Part shown: positions 19,119-28,781 of the stretch, piece after piece
Position numbering within the stretch: the stretch's first letter is position 1
Layout of the letters: each line of letters begins with the position of its first letter
Source: Mycolicibacterium novocastrense
Lineage (GTDB): Bacteria > Actinomycetota > Actinomycetes > Mycobacteriales > Mycobacteriaceae
Direction of reading: 5' to 3'
Length of the DNA: 64,000 nucleotides
NCBI RefSeq assembly: GCF_001570485.1
Contig: NZ_BCTA01000036.1
Span: forward strand, 124,001-188,000
Made by a program: the position numbers and the translations under genes
The notes under the pieces: generated by a model
Seen by the model: only the letters and a program-made list of their open reading frames with translations
Database searches by the model: none
What the model was told of the DNA's origin: nothing

Positions 19119-21146
19119 TCACCCTATGTGCAAAGGGTCGATTTGGACGCGAACCGGCTGTTGGTCGTGACGAGCGCTGAGCACGGCGGTGGCCCGGCGC
19201 AGGGCCGAGGAAAGGGCCAGTCCGGTGTTGCGGGGAACCCGCAGCAGCATCCGGATCACGGTCGTGTCGGGGCCCAGTCCTGGCGGGCGGCGCGCGCCGA
19301 CCGGCAGATCGACCGGGCCGAGTTGTTCGGTGCCCTCGGGCGTATCGGCGGTGTCGAGCAAGGCGTGCACCGCCTCGGGCGGCCCGTCGACCGCGGCCAT
19401 GTGCACAGCGGGCGGCAGGCCGACTTCGGCGCGTGCGTTCAGCTCGGCGTCGGCGTGGCCGACGGGGTCCCAACGGATCAGCGCCTGCACGGTGGGTATC
19501 GCGGACTCGGCCACCACTGCGATCACGCCGCCATCGCCGCGGTTGCGGACCAGCGCGCCCGCGGCCATCCACCGACGCAAGGTGTCCTCGGCCGCCCGCA
19601 GGTCCTGGCGGCCGAGCAGCGCCCAGCTGTCGAGCAGCAGCGCGGCGCCGTAGCCGCCCACGGCCCTTGGTTCGGCGCCGGGGGTGGCGACGACGACGGC
19701 GGGCCGCTGCGGGACCTCTGCCACCATCGCGTCGCCGCCGGAGGTGATGACCGTCGCGCCCGGGAACGCCCTGCCGAGCTCCTCGGCGGTGCGTCGGGCC
19801 CCGACGACGACCGCGCGCACCGCATCCGAACCGCACCGTACGCAGCGCAACGACGGGTGGGCGCGTCCGCACCACCGGCACACCGCGCCGACGGCATCGC
19901 GGTCAGGCAGCGACAAGGGCCCGGTGCAGTTTCGGCACCGGGCGATGCTGCGGCAGCGCGCGCACGCGAGCGCAGGTACGTATCCACGGCGAGGCACCTG
20001 CACCAGCACGGGCGCGCCGGACTCCAGCGCCTTACGCGCGGCCTGAAGCGCCATCGACGGAAGCCGGGCCGACCGGGCGGCCGGGTCGCGTTCCTGTTCG
20101 AATCCGCTGTCGTCGAGGGCGATGACGCGCGGTGAGGCCGCCCGCACCACCGGCCGCAGCGCGACCAGGTCGTGCGCCCAGCCGCTGCGCACCAGCGCCT
20201 GAGCCTCCGCGGTTCGGGCGAACCCGCCGATCAGTGCGGCGCAGCGCAGCTGATGTGCCCGCAACATCGCCACCTCCCGCGCATGCGGATACGGCGCACG
20301 GGGTTCGGCGAGCGTGTCGTCGCCGTCGTCCCACACCATCACCAGACCGAGGTCGGCGACCGGTGCGAACACCGCGCTGCGGGTGCCGATGACGAGCCGA
20401 GCGCTGCCGCGGAGCACCGACAACCAGCGCCGATAACGTTGCGCGGGACCGAGTCCCGCCGACAACGCCACCACCAGGGCCTCGTCGAGGAGGCCGAGCG
20501 CGCCGGCGTGCACCGCGTCGATGTCGCGCTGATCCGGCACGATCACCAGCACTCCGCGGCCCGAGTTCACCATCGCCGCCGCGGCCTCGGCCAGCCGATC
20601 GGGCCAGGCTTCCCCGGGCAACGCCTGCCATACCGCGCGGGCGGCCCGTCCGCCCGCCACCGCCGCGAGGAACTGCTCGCCTCTGCCGTAGGCGTTCCAG
20701 GGATCGGTTGGGACGGGTCGCGGGTCGACCGGCACGGTCTGCGGTGGCTCCTGTTTCTCGACCCGGGCGTGCCGCGGCGGGATGGCCAGCCGCAGAACGT
20801 CGGCGCGGGTGCCGGCGTAGCGGGCCGCCACGGCGTCGGCGAGTCGACGGATCTCGGGCGTCAGCACCGGCTCGGGCGAGACCACCCGATCGAGCCAGCC
20901 GAGCTTGCCGACATGGTCGGTGTCGGACCGCCTCTCGAGGATGAACGCGTCGACCAGGCGGCCGTGGAAACGCACCCGGACGCGGACGCCGGGTTGTGCG
21001 TCGTCGGACTGCTCGGCCGCGACCAGGTAGTCGAACTCGCGGTCGAGGTGCGGGACGGTCAGCATCGGCAGCACCCGCGCGACCGGCTCATGCTCGGCAG
21101 GCTGTCTCGTGGCGCCCGGGCGGGCCGGGCTGTCGGACCCCGTCAC
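19119..21146 (-). CDS. priA: PriA-like primosomal protein, ATPase motifs degenerate
   Basis: A 675-aa homologue of the replication-restart protein PriA. The N-terminal DNA-binding domain (about residues 20-125) and the zinc-binding insertion (about 393-435; [13 protein letters not shown] and [18 protein letters not shown], eight cysteines) are intact. The helicase core is not: at the Walker A position (about 170-185) there is PGEAWPDRL with no GKT, and at the DEEH position VWDDGDD. This is the usual state in actinobacteria, so it is lineage-typical and not a broken gene; it probably acts as a loader or scaffold. GTG start overlaps the stop of the upstream membrane gene. Confidence 0.93.
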   Translation of the reverse strand: MTGSDSPARPGATRQPAEHEPVARVLPMLTVPHLDREFDYLVAAEQSDDAQPGVRVRVRFHGRLVDAFILERRSDTDHVGKLGWLDRVVSPEPVLTPEIRRLADAVAARYAGTRADVLRLAIPPRHARVEKQEPPQTVPVDPRPVPTDPWNAYGRGEQFLAAVAGGRAARAVWQALPGEAWPDRLAEAAAAMVNSGRGVLVIVPDQRDIDAVHAGALGLLDEALVVALSAGLGPAQRYRRWLSVLRGSARLVIGTRSAVFAPVADLGLVMVWDDGDDTLAEPRAPYPHAREVAMLRAHQLRCAALIGGFARTAEAQALVRSGWAHDLVALRPVVRAASPRVIALDDSGFEQERDPAARSARLPSMALQAARKALESGAPVLVQVPRRGYVPALACARCRSIARCRNCTGPLSLPDRDAVGAVCRWCGRAHPSLRCVRCGSDAVRAVVVGARRTAEELGRAFPGATVITSGGDAMVAEVPQRPAVVVATPGAEPRAVGGYGAALLLDSWALLGRQDLRAAEDTLRRWMAAGALVRNRGDGGVIAVVAESAIPTVQALIRWDPVGHADAELNARAEVGLPPAVHMAAVDGPPEAVHALLDTADTPEGTEQLGPVDLPVGARRPPGLGPDTTVIRMLLRVPRNTGLALSSALRRATAVLSARHDQQPVRVQIDPLHIG

Positions 21147-21865
21147 GCAGGATTGATAGCAGACGGCACCGACGTCCGGCCGAAGAAGAACCCGGCTGTG
21201 ATGAGCACCAGCGAGGCCGCATACACCCACCAGATCGGCACCGCCAGAGCCTCGGAAACCAACACGAACTTGCCGATCCCGATCATCGCGTCCGACACCG
21301 CGAAACACACCGCGCCCAGTGCGGTCCACGGCGTGGGCAGCCGCGCCATCAGCGCGGCGCACACCATCGCCCCGAGCACCGCGATGTACAGCGTCACCGG
21401 AACGGCCATGCCCTCGGCGATCAGCCGCGGCCAGAACCACACCAGCAGGGCCAGGCAGGCCGCAACCGTCACCGCGGCGGCGGTCAGCCTGGGACCGGAG
21501 CGGGTGACCAACGGCCACAGTGCGCCCAGGAAGCACAGATGGGCGACCAGAAACGCGGACAACCCGAGCACGAACGACGGCTCCCACCACGGCAGCGCCA
21601 ACAGGAAATCGCCCGCCGCCGAGAACAACAGCGCGGCCACCAACCAGCGTCGTTCCCGGGCGATCGGATGTGTCATCGCGGCCCCGGCGAGCAGCACCGC
21701 CGCGGCGGCCTTGACCGCGGGCTGCAGCGCGAACTGACCGGTGAGCTCGGCACCGGCGGGCAGCCGCACCGCGGTCGCGATCAGGAACACCCCGTAGCAG
21801 GCGGCGACGACGGCGGCGGCCACCCACAGAAGCCGGGTACGCCGGTGAACGTACGGTGTCCCCAT
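21143..21865 (-). CDS. YhhN/lysoplasmalogenase-like membrane protein
   Basis: A 240-aa polytopic membrane protein with about eight hydrophobic helices. [10 protein letters not shown] and [12 protein letters not shown] carry the two conserved acidic residues of the YhhN (TMEM86, lysoplasmalogenase) family. In the animal enzymes this fold cleaves the vinyl-ether bond of lysoplasmalogens; mycobacterial substrates are unknown. Its ATG overlaps the ATG of the divergent esterase gene on the other strand (shared CATG). Its end overlaps priA (GTGA). Confidence 0.85.
   Translation of the reverse strand: MGTPYVHRRTRLLWVAAAVVAACYGVFLIATAVRLPAGAELTGQFALQPAVKAAAAVLLAGAAMTHPIARERRWLVAALLFSAAGDFLLALPWWEPSFVLGLSAFLVAHLCFLGALWPLVTRSGPRLTAAAVTVAACLALLVWFWPRLIAEGMAVPVTLYIAVLGAMVCAALMARLPTPWTALGAVCFAVSDAMIGIGKFVLVSEALAVPIWWVYAASLVLITAGFFFGRTSVPSAINPA
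21852..21857 (+). promoter_or_regulatory. Predicted -10 box of leaderless esterase gene
   Basis: TACGGT then 6 nt (GTCCCC) then ATG. The box lies inside the coding sequence of the divergent YhhN gene. Confidence 0.5.
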
Positions 21866-22835
21866 GTCAGTCCCCGAGGTAGGGCCGGCCAGCCCGGAAC
21901 CCATAGACGCCATTCTGCTGAAGGTACTGCAGGCGGTTCCGTTCCAGTTGACAACCGAAGGCGGCGCGCAGGCCGCGCGTGAACGGTTCAACGCGCTGCC
22001 GCGGGTCGAGATCCTGCCCGAGGTGCGCGCCCAGGACCGCACGGTCGACGGGCCGGGCGGCCCGATCCCGGTCCGGGTTTATCGGCCGCCGACCGAAACC
22101 GATGCGCCGCTCCCCGTGGTGGTGTTCTTCCACGGCGGCGGCTGGTCGGTCGGCGACCTCGACAGCTACGACGGCACCGCGCGTCGACACGCGGCCGAGG
22201 CCGAGGCCGTGGTGATCTCCGTCGACTACCGGTTGGCACCCGAGCACCCCTACCCCGCCGCGGTCGACGATGTGTGGGCGGTGACACAGTGGGCCGCCGC
22301 GAGCGCGGACGAACTGGAGGTCGACGCGTCCCGGCTTGCGGTCGCCGGCGATTCGGCGGGCGGCAATCTGGCCGCGGTGGTGGCGCAGTTGGCGCGCGAT
22401 GCCGGCGGGCCGCAGATTTGCTTCCAGCTGCTGTGGTATCCGGCGACGACGTGGGACACCTCGTTGCCGTCGTTCGCCGAGAACGCCGACGCGCCGATCC
22501 TGAATTTCGATGCGGTGGGGGGCTTTTCGCGGTGGTACGTCGGCAACATGGATCTGTCCGACATGCCTGCGACGCTGGCGCCCGCGCGCGCGAAGGATCT
22601 GACCGGTCTGCCGCCGGCCTACATCGCCGTCGCGGGGCATGACCCGTTGCGCGACGACGGCGCCCGCTATGCGGAGTTGCTCTCCGCCGCAGGTGTTCGC
22701 GTCGAACTGCACAACGCCGAATCCCTCGTGCACGGCTACCTCGGTTACGCCGGGGTGGTGCCCGCCGCGACCGAGGCCACCGAACGGGGATTGAAGGCAT
22801 TGCGCACCGCGTTGCATCGGTATCGCAACGGCTGA
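21864..22835 (+). CDS. Alpha/beta hydrolase of the hormone-sensitive lipase family (LipH/LipI-like)
   Basis: A 323-aa carboxylesterase. The oxyanion-hole motif HGGGW is at residues 90-94, the nucleophile elbow GDSAGG at 162-167 (Ser164), and the remaining triad residues in AGHDPLRDD and VHGYLG near the end. The family hydrolyses short-chain esters and lipids. M. tuberculosis has lipH and lipI in this same neighbourhood next to the homologue of the following monooxygenase (from memory). The start is fixed by a TACGGT-N6-ATG leaderless promoter. Confidence 0.93.
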   Translation: MSVPEVGPASPEPIDAILLKVLQAVPFQLTTEGGAQAARERFNALPRVEILPEVRAQDRTVDGPGGPIPVRVYRPPTETDAPLPVVVFFHGGGWSVGDLDSYDGTARRHAAEAEAVVISVDYRLAPEHPYPAAVDDVWAVTQWAAASADELEVDASRLAVAGDSAGGNLAAVVAQLARDAGGPQICFQLLWYPATTWDTSLPSFAENADAPILNFDAVGGFSRWYVGNMDLSDMPATLAPARAKDLTGLPPAYIAVAGHDPLRDDGARYAELLSAAGVRVELHNAESLVHGYLGYAGVVPAATEATERGLKALRTALHRYRNG

Positions 22836-22844
22836 ACCACGGGG

Positions 22845-22850
22845 TACCGT
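22845..22850 (+). promoter_or_regulatory. Possible -10 box for the monooxygenase gene
   Basis: TACCGT; a transcript starting 7-8 nt downstream would carry the GGGAGG ribosome site in front of the ATG at 22881. Confidence 0.35.
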
Positions 22851-22880
22851 GAGCGAGATGTGAGCGACACGGGAGGCCCT

Positions 22881-24362
22881 ATGACAGTGCCCGATCACGA
22901 CACCATCATCGTCGGTGCCGGATTCTCCGGTATCGGCGCCGGGATCAGCCTCGACAAGGCCGGTCTCGGCGACTATCTGATCATCGAAGCCGGCGAGGGC
23001 CCCGGCGGGACGTGGTACTGGAACACGTATCCCGGTATCGCCGTTGATATTCCGTCGTTCTCCTACCAGTTCTCCTTCGAGCAGAGCCCGGAGTGGACCC
23101 GCACCTACGCACCGGGGCACGAACTGCGCGCGTACGCCGAGCATTGCGTCGACAAGTACGGCCTGCGGCCCAAGATCCGGTTCAACACCAAGGTGCTCGG
23201 CGCGGTCTTCGACGACGACGAGAGCCTGTGGCGAATCGAACTCGACTCCGGCGACGTCGTCACGGCGCGTTTCCTGATCAATGCGTGCGGGGTGCTCATC
23301 ACACCGAAACTGCCCGATATCGACGGGGTCGACTCGTTCGCCGGCGTGACCATGCACACCGCGCGCTGGGACCACTCGCAGGACCTCGCGGGCAAGCGCG
23401 TCGCGGTCATCGGCACCGGTGCGTCAGCGGTACAGGTGATCCCCGAGATCGCACCGATCGTCAAGCAGCTCACCGTCTTTCAGCGCACACCGATCTGGTG
23501 TTTCCCGAAGTTCGACGTGCCGCTGTCGTCGACGGCGCGGCGGATGATGCGGCTGCCCGGCGGCCATGTGGTGCAGCGTCTGCTGAGCCAGGCGTATGTC
23601 GAACTGACCTTCACGCTGCCCGCGCAGTACTTCACCATCAACCCGATGGCGAAGAACATGTCGAAGGTGGGCGAGGCGTATCTGCGCAAAGAGGTCCACG
23701 ACCCGGAGGTCCGCGACAAGCTCACGCCCGAGTATGCGGTGGGCTGTAAGCGGCCCGGCTTCCACAACACGTATCTGTCGACCTACAACCGGGACAACGT
23801 CGAGTTGGTGACCGAGCCGATCGACAAGATCACCGGTTCGGGTGTGGCGACCGCCGACGGCGCGACCCGCGATGTGGACGTGCTGATCCTCGCCACCGGT
23901 TTCAGGGTGATGGACGCCGACGACATGCCGACCTATCCGGTCACCGGTTCGCGCGGTCGGTCGTGGAGCCGGCACTGGGAGGAGAACCGCCTGCAGGCCT
24001 ACGAGGGTGTGAGCGTGCCGGGTTTCCCGAACTTCTTCACCGTGTTCGGGCCGTACGGCTACGTCGGATCGTCGTACTTCGCGCTCATCGAGACGCAGAC
24101 GCATCACATCGTCCGCTGCCTCAAGCACGCCCGGCGCAAGGGGGCCCGCCGCGTGGAGGTGACGCAGGAAGCCAACGACCGCTACTTCGACGAGATGATG
24201 CGCAAGCGCCACCGCCAGATCTTCTGGCAGGAGAGCTGCCAGCGGGCCAACAGCTACTACTTCGACAAGAACGGCGACGCCCCGCTGCGTCCGACCACGA
24301 CGCTGGAGGCGTACTGGCGCAGCCGCCGCTTCCCGCTACGGGATTACGCGTTCAGCCCCTGA
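22881..24362 (+). CDS. Baeyer-Villiger-type flavin monooxygenase
   Basis: A 493-aa FAD/NADPH monooxygenase. It shows the FAD-binding GAGFSG at residues 12-17, the Baeyer-Villiger fingerprint FAGVTMHTARWD near residue 154, the NADPH-binding GTGASAVQVIPEIA near 178, and ATGF near 340. Such enzymes insert oxygen next to a ketone or oxidise sulfur or nitrogen; substrate unknown. I prefer the ATG because GGAGG lies just upstream; an in-frame GTG 21 bases earlier has no ribosome site. It follows the esterase by a short gap, and ester-making oxygenase plus esterase is a common pairing. Confidence 0.93.
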   Translation: MTVPDHDTIIVGAGFSGIGAGISLDKAGLGDYLIIEAGEGPGGTWYWNTYPGIAVDIPSFSYQFSFEQSPEWTRTYAPGHELRAYAEHCVDKYGLRPKIRFNTKVLGAVFDDDESLWRIELDSGDVVTARFLINACGVLITPKLPDIDGVDSFAGVTMHTARWDHSQDLAGKRVAVIGTGASAVQVIPEIAPIVKQLTVFQRTPIWCFPKFDVPLSSTARRMMRLPGGHVVQRLLSQAYVELTFTLPAQYFTINPMAKNMSKVGEAYLRKEVHDPEVRDKLTPEYAVGCKRPGFHNTYLSTYNRDNVELVTEPIDKITGSGVATADGATRDVDVLILATGFRVMDADDMPTYPVTGSRGRSWSRHWEENRLQAYEGVSVPGFPNFFTVFGPYGYVGSSYFALIETQTHHIVRCLKHARRKGARRVEVTQEANDRYFDEMMRKRHRQIFWQESCQRANSYYFDKNGDAPLRPTTTLEAYWRSRRFPLRDYAFSP

Positions 24363-24379
24363 GTGGCGTGGGCGCCGAG

Positions 24380-24428
24380 ACCGACGAAATGGCGGCTATC
24401 CGTCGCTGACGGCGACCATTTCGTCGGT
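24380..24428. terminator. Bidirectional hairpin between monooxygenase gene and metK
   Basis: A perfect 13-bp inverted repeat (ACCGACGAAATGG and CCATTTCGTCGGT) with a 23-nt loop fills most of the 81-bp gap between the convergent genes. The second arm is followed by TT only, so it is not a classic intrinsic terminator, but stem length and position fit a two-way stop. Confidence 0.6.
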
Positions 24429-24443
24429 TTCGCGGACAGAGTC

Positions 24444-25652
24444 CTAGACGGAAGCCTTGAGCTCGTCGACCTTGTTCAGCTGCTCCCAGGGCAGCTCGAC
24501 GTCGGTGCGGCCGAAGTGGCCGTACGCGGCGGTCTGCGCGTAAATCGGGCGCAGCAGGTCGAGGTCGCGCACGATCGCGCCGGGGCGCAGGTCGAACACC
24601 GAGGTGATCGCCTTCTCGATGCGGCCCGGATCGACCGACTCGCTGCCGAACGTCTCGACGAACAGACCGACCGGCGCGGCCTTGCCGATCGCGTAGGCCA
24701 CCTGGACCTCGACACGCTCGGCCAGACCCGCTGCGACGACGTTCTTCGCCACCCAGCGCATCGCGTAGGCCGCCGAGCGGTCCACCTTGGACGGATCCTT
24801 GCCCGAGAACGCACCGCCGCCGTGACGGGCCCAGCCGCCGTAGGTGTCCACGATGATCTTTCGACCCGTCAGCCCCGCGTCACCCATGGGGCCGCCGAGC
24901 ACGAACTTGCCCGTCGGGTTCACCAGCAGGCGGAAGTCGGAGGTGTCCATCGAGTCGTGGTTCAGGTCGGCCAGCACGGTGTTGACGACCTTCTCGCGGA
25001 TGTCCGGCGTCAGCGTCCCCTCGAGGTCGATGCCCGCCGCGTGCTGCGTCGACAGCACGACCGTGTCGAGGCGCACCGGGGTGGTGCCGTCGTACTGCAC
25101 CGTGACCTGGGTCTTGCCGTCGGGGCGCAGGTAGTCGAGCACGCCACTCTTGCGGACCTCGGTCAGTCGGCGTGACAGCCGGTGCGCGAGCGCGATCGGC
25201 AGCGGCATCAGCTCAGGCGTGTCCTTGATCGCATAGCCGAACATCAGGCCCTGGTCGCCCGCGCCCTGCAGGTCCAGCGGGTCGCCGGCGCCCTCGACGC
25301 GGGTCTCGTGCGCGGTGTCGACGCCCTGGGCAATGTCCGGCGACTGCCGGCCGATGCCGATGTTGACGCCGCAGGTCTCACCGTCGAAGCCCTTCTCCGA
25401 CGAGTCGTAGCCGATCTCGAGGATGCGTTCGCGCACCGTGGTGGCGATGTCGGCGAAAGCCTCCTTGGCCGCCGTCGTCACCTCACCGACGACATGCACC
25501 TGCCCCGTGGTGACTAGTGTCTCCACGGCGACCCGCGACTTGGGATCACCCGCGAGCAAAGCGTCGAGCACCGAGTCGCTGATCGCGTCGCAGATCTTGT
25601 CGGGATGGCCCTCGGTTACCGACTCACTGGTGAACAGCCGAGCTTGACTCAC
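24444..25652 (-). CDS. metK: S-adenosylmethionine synthetase
   Basis: Makes S-adenosylmethionine from methionine and ATP. 402 aa, with hallmark segments [20 protein letters not shown] near the start (ATP/metal site), the [10 protein letters not shown] hexapeptide region near residue 125, and [16 protein letters not shown] near 265 (P-loop-like). GTG start with GGAAGGA nine nt upstream. It is followed downstream by a convergent flavin monooxygenase and a strong hairpin. No SAM riboswitch was recognised in its leader. Confidence 0.98.
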   Translation of the reverse strand: MSQARLFTSESVTEGHPDKICDAISDSVLDALLAGDPKSRVAVETLVTTGQVHVVGEVTTAAKEAFADIATTVRERILEIGYDSSEKGFDGETCGVNIGIGRQSPDIAQGVDTAHETRVEGAGDPLDLQGAGDQGLMFGYAIKDTPELMPLPIALAHRLSRRLTEVRKSGVLDYLRPDGKTQVTVQYDGTTPVRLDTVVLSTQHAAGIDLEGTLTPDIREKVVNTVLADLNHDSMDTSDFRLLVNPTGKFVLGGPMGDAGLTGRKIIVDTYGGWARHGGGAFSGKDPSKVDRSAAYAMRWVAKNVVAAGLAERVEVQVAYAIGKAAPVGLFVETFGSESVDPGRIEKAITSVFDLRPGAIVRDLDLLRPIYAQTAAYGHFGRTDVELPWEQLNKVDELKASV

Positions 25653-25697
25653 GGTGTGGATCCTTCCGCTCTCATGTCGAGATAGTTAGTACATCAA

Positions 25698-25724
25698 GTT
25701 ATAGGTGTGCCCTGTTGCACCCAA
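25698..25724 (-). promoter_or_regulatory. Possible metK promoter
   Basis: TTGGGT, 15 nt, TATAAC (overlapping TAACTT) on the minus strand, in the only AT-rich part of the metK-coaBC gap and about 45 nt before the metK start. Confidence 0.4.
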
Positions 25725-25778
25725 GCCTGTGCTTGCCTTGCGCGCAAGCATTTCACGCAGCCGGATGCGTGATCCGCG

Positions 25779-27029
25779 CTACCCGCTGCCGCTGTGCAGG
25801 AAGGCCACGATCGCGTCCACGATACGGCTGGCCATCAGCGTTTTCGAACCGTGTTCCAGTGCGGACTCCGTGCCGTCGGCCGCCAGCAGCCACCCGTCGT
25901 TGTTGTCCACTTCGAACGCCCGATTCTCACCCACCGCATTGACCACGAGCAAATCGCATCCCTTGCGCTGCAGCTTCGCGCGAGCGTGGTGGAGCACATC
26001 GCCGTTGGCGTCGCCGGTCTCTGCAGCGAACCCCACGATGGCCCGCATATTGGGCAGCTGTCCGTCGGCACGAGCCCGCACGGCGCCCGCCAGCACGTCT
26101 TCGGTGCGGGTCAGTTCGATGACCGGCGCGGCGGCATCCGGATCGGCGGACTTCTTGATCTTGGTGGCCTGCATCTGCGTGGGCCGGAAGTCGGCGACCG
26201 CGGCCGCCATCACCAGTACGTGCGCGTCCGGCGCGTGCTTGGACACGGCGTCCTTGAGCTGGGCGGCCGAGCCGATGTGCACGACGTCGACGCCGGCCGG
26301 GTCGATCAGCCCGGCGGTGTTGCCGGCGATCAGCGTGACGTCGGCGCCGCGCTGGGCCATCACTCGGGCCATCGCATAGCCCTGCTTGCCCGAGCTGCGG
26401 TTGCCGATGAACCGCACGGGATCGATCGGCTCGCGCGTCCCGCCCGCGGAGACCAACACCTTGACGCCGGCCAGGTCGTAGGGCAGCGCGTCCGGCCGCG
26501 TCAGCAGGAGCTGGGCCAGCGTGCTGATCTCCTCGGCCTCGGGAAGGCGGCCCGCGCCGCTGTCGGCTCCGGTCAACCGGCCCGACGCGGGTTCGAGGAC
26601 GATGGCACCGCGCCGACGCAACGTGGCGACGTTCTCCACCGTGGCCGGGTGGAACCACATCTCGGTGTGCATGGCCGGGGCGAACAGCACCGGACATCGC
26701 GCGGTCAACAGCGTCGCGGTCAGCAGGTCGTCCGCGCGGCCCGCGACGGCACGCGCCAGGAGATCCGCGGTGGCGGGCGCGACGACGACCAGGTCGGCCT
26801 CCTGGCCGAAGCGGACGTGCGGTACCTCGTGGACGTCGTCCCAGACGCCGGTGTGTACGGAATGACCCGAAAGCGCCTCGAAGGTGGCGGCACCGACGAA
26901 CCGGAGAGCGGACTCGGTGGGGACGACGCGCACGTCGTGTCCGGCCTCGGTGAGCTGTCTGACCACCGTGGCCGCCTTGTAGGCGGCGATACCACCGGCG
27001 ACGCCGACGATGATCCGCTTGGACTCCAT
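25779..27029 (-). CDS. coaBC: Bifunctional phosphopantothenoylcysteine decarboxylase/synthetase
   Basis: Two consecutive steps of coenzyme A synthesis. The N-terminal CoaC flavoprotein half (about residues 1-180) shows GGIAAYKA at the start, the active-site region HTEMWFHPATVEN, and EPASGRLTGADSGAGRLPE, the substrate clamp. The C-terminal CoaB half (about 185-416) shows VSAGGTREPIDPVRFIGNRS and the CTP/Mg site. 416 aa. The ATG has AGGGGAG upstream; the frame stays open further upstream but without homology. It lies just after rpoZ (31-bp gap), as in other mycobacteria (gene called dfp there). Confidence 0.97.
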   Translation of the reverse strand: MESKRIIVGVAGGIAAYKAATVVRQLTEAGHDVRVVPTESALRFVGAATFEALSGHSVHTGVWDDVHEVPHVRFGQEADLVVVAPATADLLARAVAGRADDLLTATLLTARCPVLFAPAMHTEMWFHPATVENVATLRRRGAIVLEPASGRLTGADSGAGRLPEAEEISTLAQLLLTRPDALPYDLAGVKVLVSAGGTREPIDPVRFIGNRSSGKQGYAMARVMAQRGADVTLIAGNTAGLIDPAGVDVVHIGSAAQLKDAVSKHAPDAHVLVMAAAVADFRPTQMQATKIKKSADPDAAAPVIELTRTEDVLAGAVRARADGQLPNMRAIVGFAAETGDANGDVLHHARAKLQRKGCDLLVVNAVGENRAFEVDNNDGWLLAADGTESALEHGSKTLMASRIVDAIVAFLHSGSG

Positions 27030-27060
27030 GGCGGCCGCTCCCCTATGCCTTGCGGTGTTG

Positions 27061-27378
27061 CTACTCGCCTTCGGTGTGCTCGAGCAGATCCGCGTGGATC
27101 TCGCGCAGCGCGATCGACAGCGGCTTCTCCTGCAGGCCGGGCTCGACCAGCGGGCCGACGTACTCGAGGATGCCGTCGCCGAGCTGGTTGTAGTAGTCGT
27201 TGATCTGGCGGGCGCGCTTGGCGGCATAGATCACCAGCGCATACTTGCTCGACGCGCGATCCAGCAGCTCGTCGATGGGCGGGTTGGTGATGCCCAACGG
27301 CGTGTCGTAGGCACTGGCGGCGGACGTGTCGAAGTCGTCCACAGCGGCCAGCTGCGTGTCGGCGTGCGGGGTGCTCAC
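27061..27378 (-). CDS. rpoZ: RNA polymerase omega subunit
   Basis: Assembly factor of RNA polymerase that holds the beta-prime subunit. 105 aa; the conserved core is [20 protein letters not shown] and [15 protein letters not shown] (about residues 37-70). The longer N- and C-terminal parts are normal for actinobacteria. GTG start. Lies between gmk (73-bp gap) and coaBC, the standard order gmk-rpoZ-coaBC. Confidence 0.97.
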   Translation of the reverse strand: MSTPHADTQLAAVDDFDTSAASAYDTPLGITNPPIDELLDRASSKYALVIYAAKRARQINDYYNQLGDGILEYVGPLVEPGLQEKPLSIALREIHADLLEHTEGE

Positions 27379-27451
27379 GAAAAATTCTCCTGGCGGTTTT
27401 AGCTGAATGCGAGATAGCTGTCGGGCCTGCGGCGCCGTCTCCGGCGCGTAC

Positions 27452-28027
27452 TTATCGGTGGCCCACCAGCAAGGATACCAATTCGGCGCAGGCAGACTCC
27501 AATTGACTGTTCACGACCACGGTGTCGAAGTCGTCCTGCGCGGCGAGTTCGGCTCGGGCGGTGGCCAGCCGGCGCTCGATCGCCTCGGCGGTCTCGGTGC
27601 CGCGTCCGGTGAGCCGGTTCTTGAGCTCCTCCCAGCTTGGCGGGGCCAGGAAGACGGTAAGGGCCTCGGGCATCGCGGTCTTGACGGCCCGCGCGCCCGC
27701 GAGATCCACCTCGATCAGTACGGGCCTGTCCGCGGCGATCGCCTCGCGGACGGGCCGGGCGGGTGTACCGGAGCGGTGCAGCCCGCCGTGGATCTCCGCC
27801 CATTCGAGCAGGGCGCCGTCGGCGATCAGGTCATCGAATTGGCCAGGCGATACGAAGGAGTAATCAACGCCGTCGACTTCCCCCGGGCGCGGGGCTCTGG
27901 TGGTGACGGACACGCTGAAGTGCAGGTCGGGAACGCGTTCGCGCAGACAGCGAACGACGGTCGACTTCCCGACGGCAGAGGGGCCGGACAGCACGACTAC
28001 CCGGCCGGCCCCTCGGCCGGCGCTCAA
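27452..28027 (-). CDS. gmk: Guanylate kinase
   Basis: Phosphorylates GMP to GDP. 191 aa; P-loop [10 protein letters not shown] at residues 14-23, GMP-binding [15 protein letters not shown] near 45, and the lid region [11 protein letters not shown] near 80. The only start codon that includes the whole P-loop strand is a TTG; an in-frame stop lies 12 nt upstream, so the start is well fixed even though TTG is rare and no good Shine-Dalgarno precedes it. Only 9 nt separate it from mihF, so it is probably translated from the mihF message. Confidence 0.96.
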   Translation of the reverse strand: MSAGRGAGRVVVLSGPSAVGKSTVVRCLRERVPDLHFSVSVTTRAPRPGEVDGVDYSFVSPGQFDDLIADGALLEWAEIHGGLHRSGTPARPVREAIAADRPVLIEVDLAGARAVKTAMPEALTVFLAPPSWEELKNRLTGRGTETAEAIERRLATARAELAAQDDFDTVVVNSQLESACAELVSLLVGHR

Positions 28028-28036
28028 CTTATGCGC

Positions 28037-28354
28037 CTAGGACTGGTCGAACTTTTCCAGCAGCGCCTTGCGCTGACGATCGCCGAGGCCACGCAGGCGG
28101 CGGGTCGGGGCGATCTCGAGTTCGGTCATGATCTCCTGCGCCTTGACCTTGCCGACCTTGGGCAACGCCTCCAGCAGCGCCGAAACCTTCATCTTGCCCA
28201 AGACCTCGTCGGTCTCGGCGTCCTTGAGCACCTGCTTGAGGTTGGTGCCGCCGCGCTTGAGCCGATCCTTCAATTCGGCTCGGGCTCGACGTGCGGCGGC
28301 AGCCTTCTCCAACGCGGCCGCGCGCTGTTCGTCGGTCAACTGGGGAAGGGCCAC
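28037..28354 (-). CDS. mihF: Mycobacterial integration host factor
   Basis: Nucleoid-associated DNA-binding protein peculiar to actinobacteria, needed for viability and for mycobacteriophage L5 integration. 105 aa from GTG (V-A-L-P-Q-L-T), rich in Lys/Arg/Ala helices, with the helix-hairpin-helix-like KVSALLEALPKVGKVKAQEI near residues 55-74 and LRGLGDRQRKALLEKF at the end. Although the frame is open for about 70 codons upstream, GGAGG sits 7 nt before this GTG and homologues begin here. Confidence 0.97.
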   Translation of the reverse strand: MALPQLTDEQRAAALEKAAAARRARAELKDRLKRGGTNLKQVLKDAETDEVLGKMKVSALLEALPKVGKVKAQEIMTELEIAPTRRLRGLGDRQRKALLEKFDQS

Positions 28355-28781
28355 GGGTTCCTCCGTCTCATCACCATCAATTTCCATGCCTCGGCTGATC
28401 GGGAAAACCCGCAAACAGCCAGCGACGACGACCGTACCCACGCAGGCTGACGAAAGCGAACCCCACCCCCTGGTTACGGCGTCAAAAGCCCAGCGTGTCG
28501 GGCGGTCGCCCCGAGCCCGCGCCGACGGCGTTTCGCGGCCAGGAGCGGCGAAATCTCGCATTCCGCCGCCGGAACCGCCTGCATATCAAGGCAATTCGCA
28601 TCGCGCGGAGCGCTGATCGAGCGCTCAGCGCGTGACCTGCGCCACACTTGCGCGAGTTGGCGGCGCGGAAAAAGAAAATTTTCGCTGGTCATCAGCTTTC
28701 GGGCGTGTCGCGACCAGCCAGTTTGTGACTGCTGTGACAGCTGAGACTGACGTTGCCGGTGTTACACCGTCTGCGGGTGTG
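28355..28781. other. 427-bp non-coding region upstream of mihF
   Basis: Nothing coding is supported here. It must hold the promoter and leader of mihF-gmk-rpoZ and the end of the pyr operon. It contains the mihF Shine-Dalgarno next to its start, an AT-rich patch (GAAAAAGAAAATTTTCG, about 28668-28685) unusual for this genome, and a small stem ACACC/GGTGT (28764-28780) directly after the pyrF stop that might end the pyr transcript. Confidence 0.6.

Noticed and set aside
19119-21146. PriA as a pseudogene because of lost helicase motifs
   Set aside because: The frame is full length, the zinc cysteines are all kept, and the same motif loss is general in actinobacteria.
22860-22880. GTG at 22860 as start of the flavin monooxygenase
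   Set aside because: No ribosome site, and 9 nt from the TACCGT box; ATG at 22881 has GGAGG.
25653-25778. SAM riboswitch upstream of metK
   Set aside because: The gap is 126 bp and shows no recognisable SAM aptamer core; only a promoter-like sequence and a Shine-Dalgarno.
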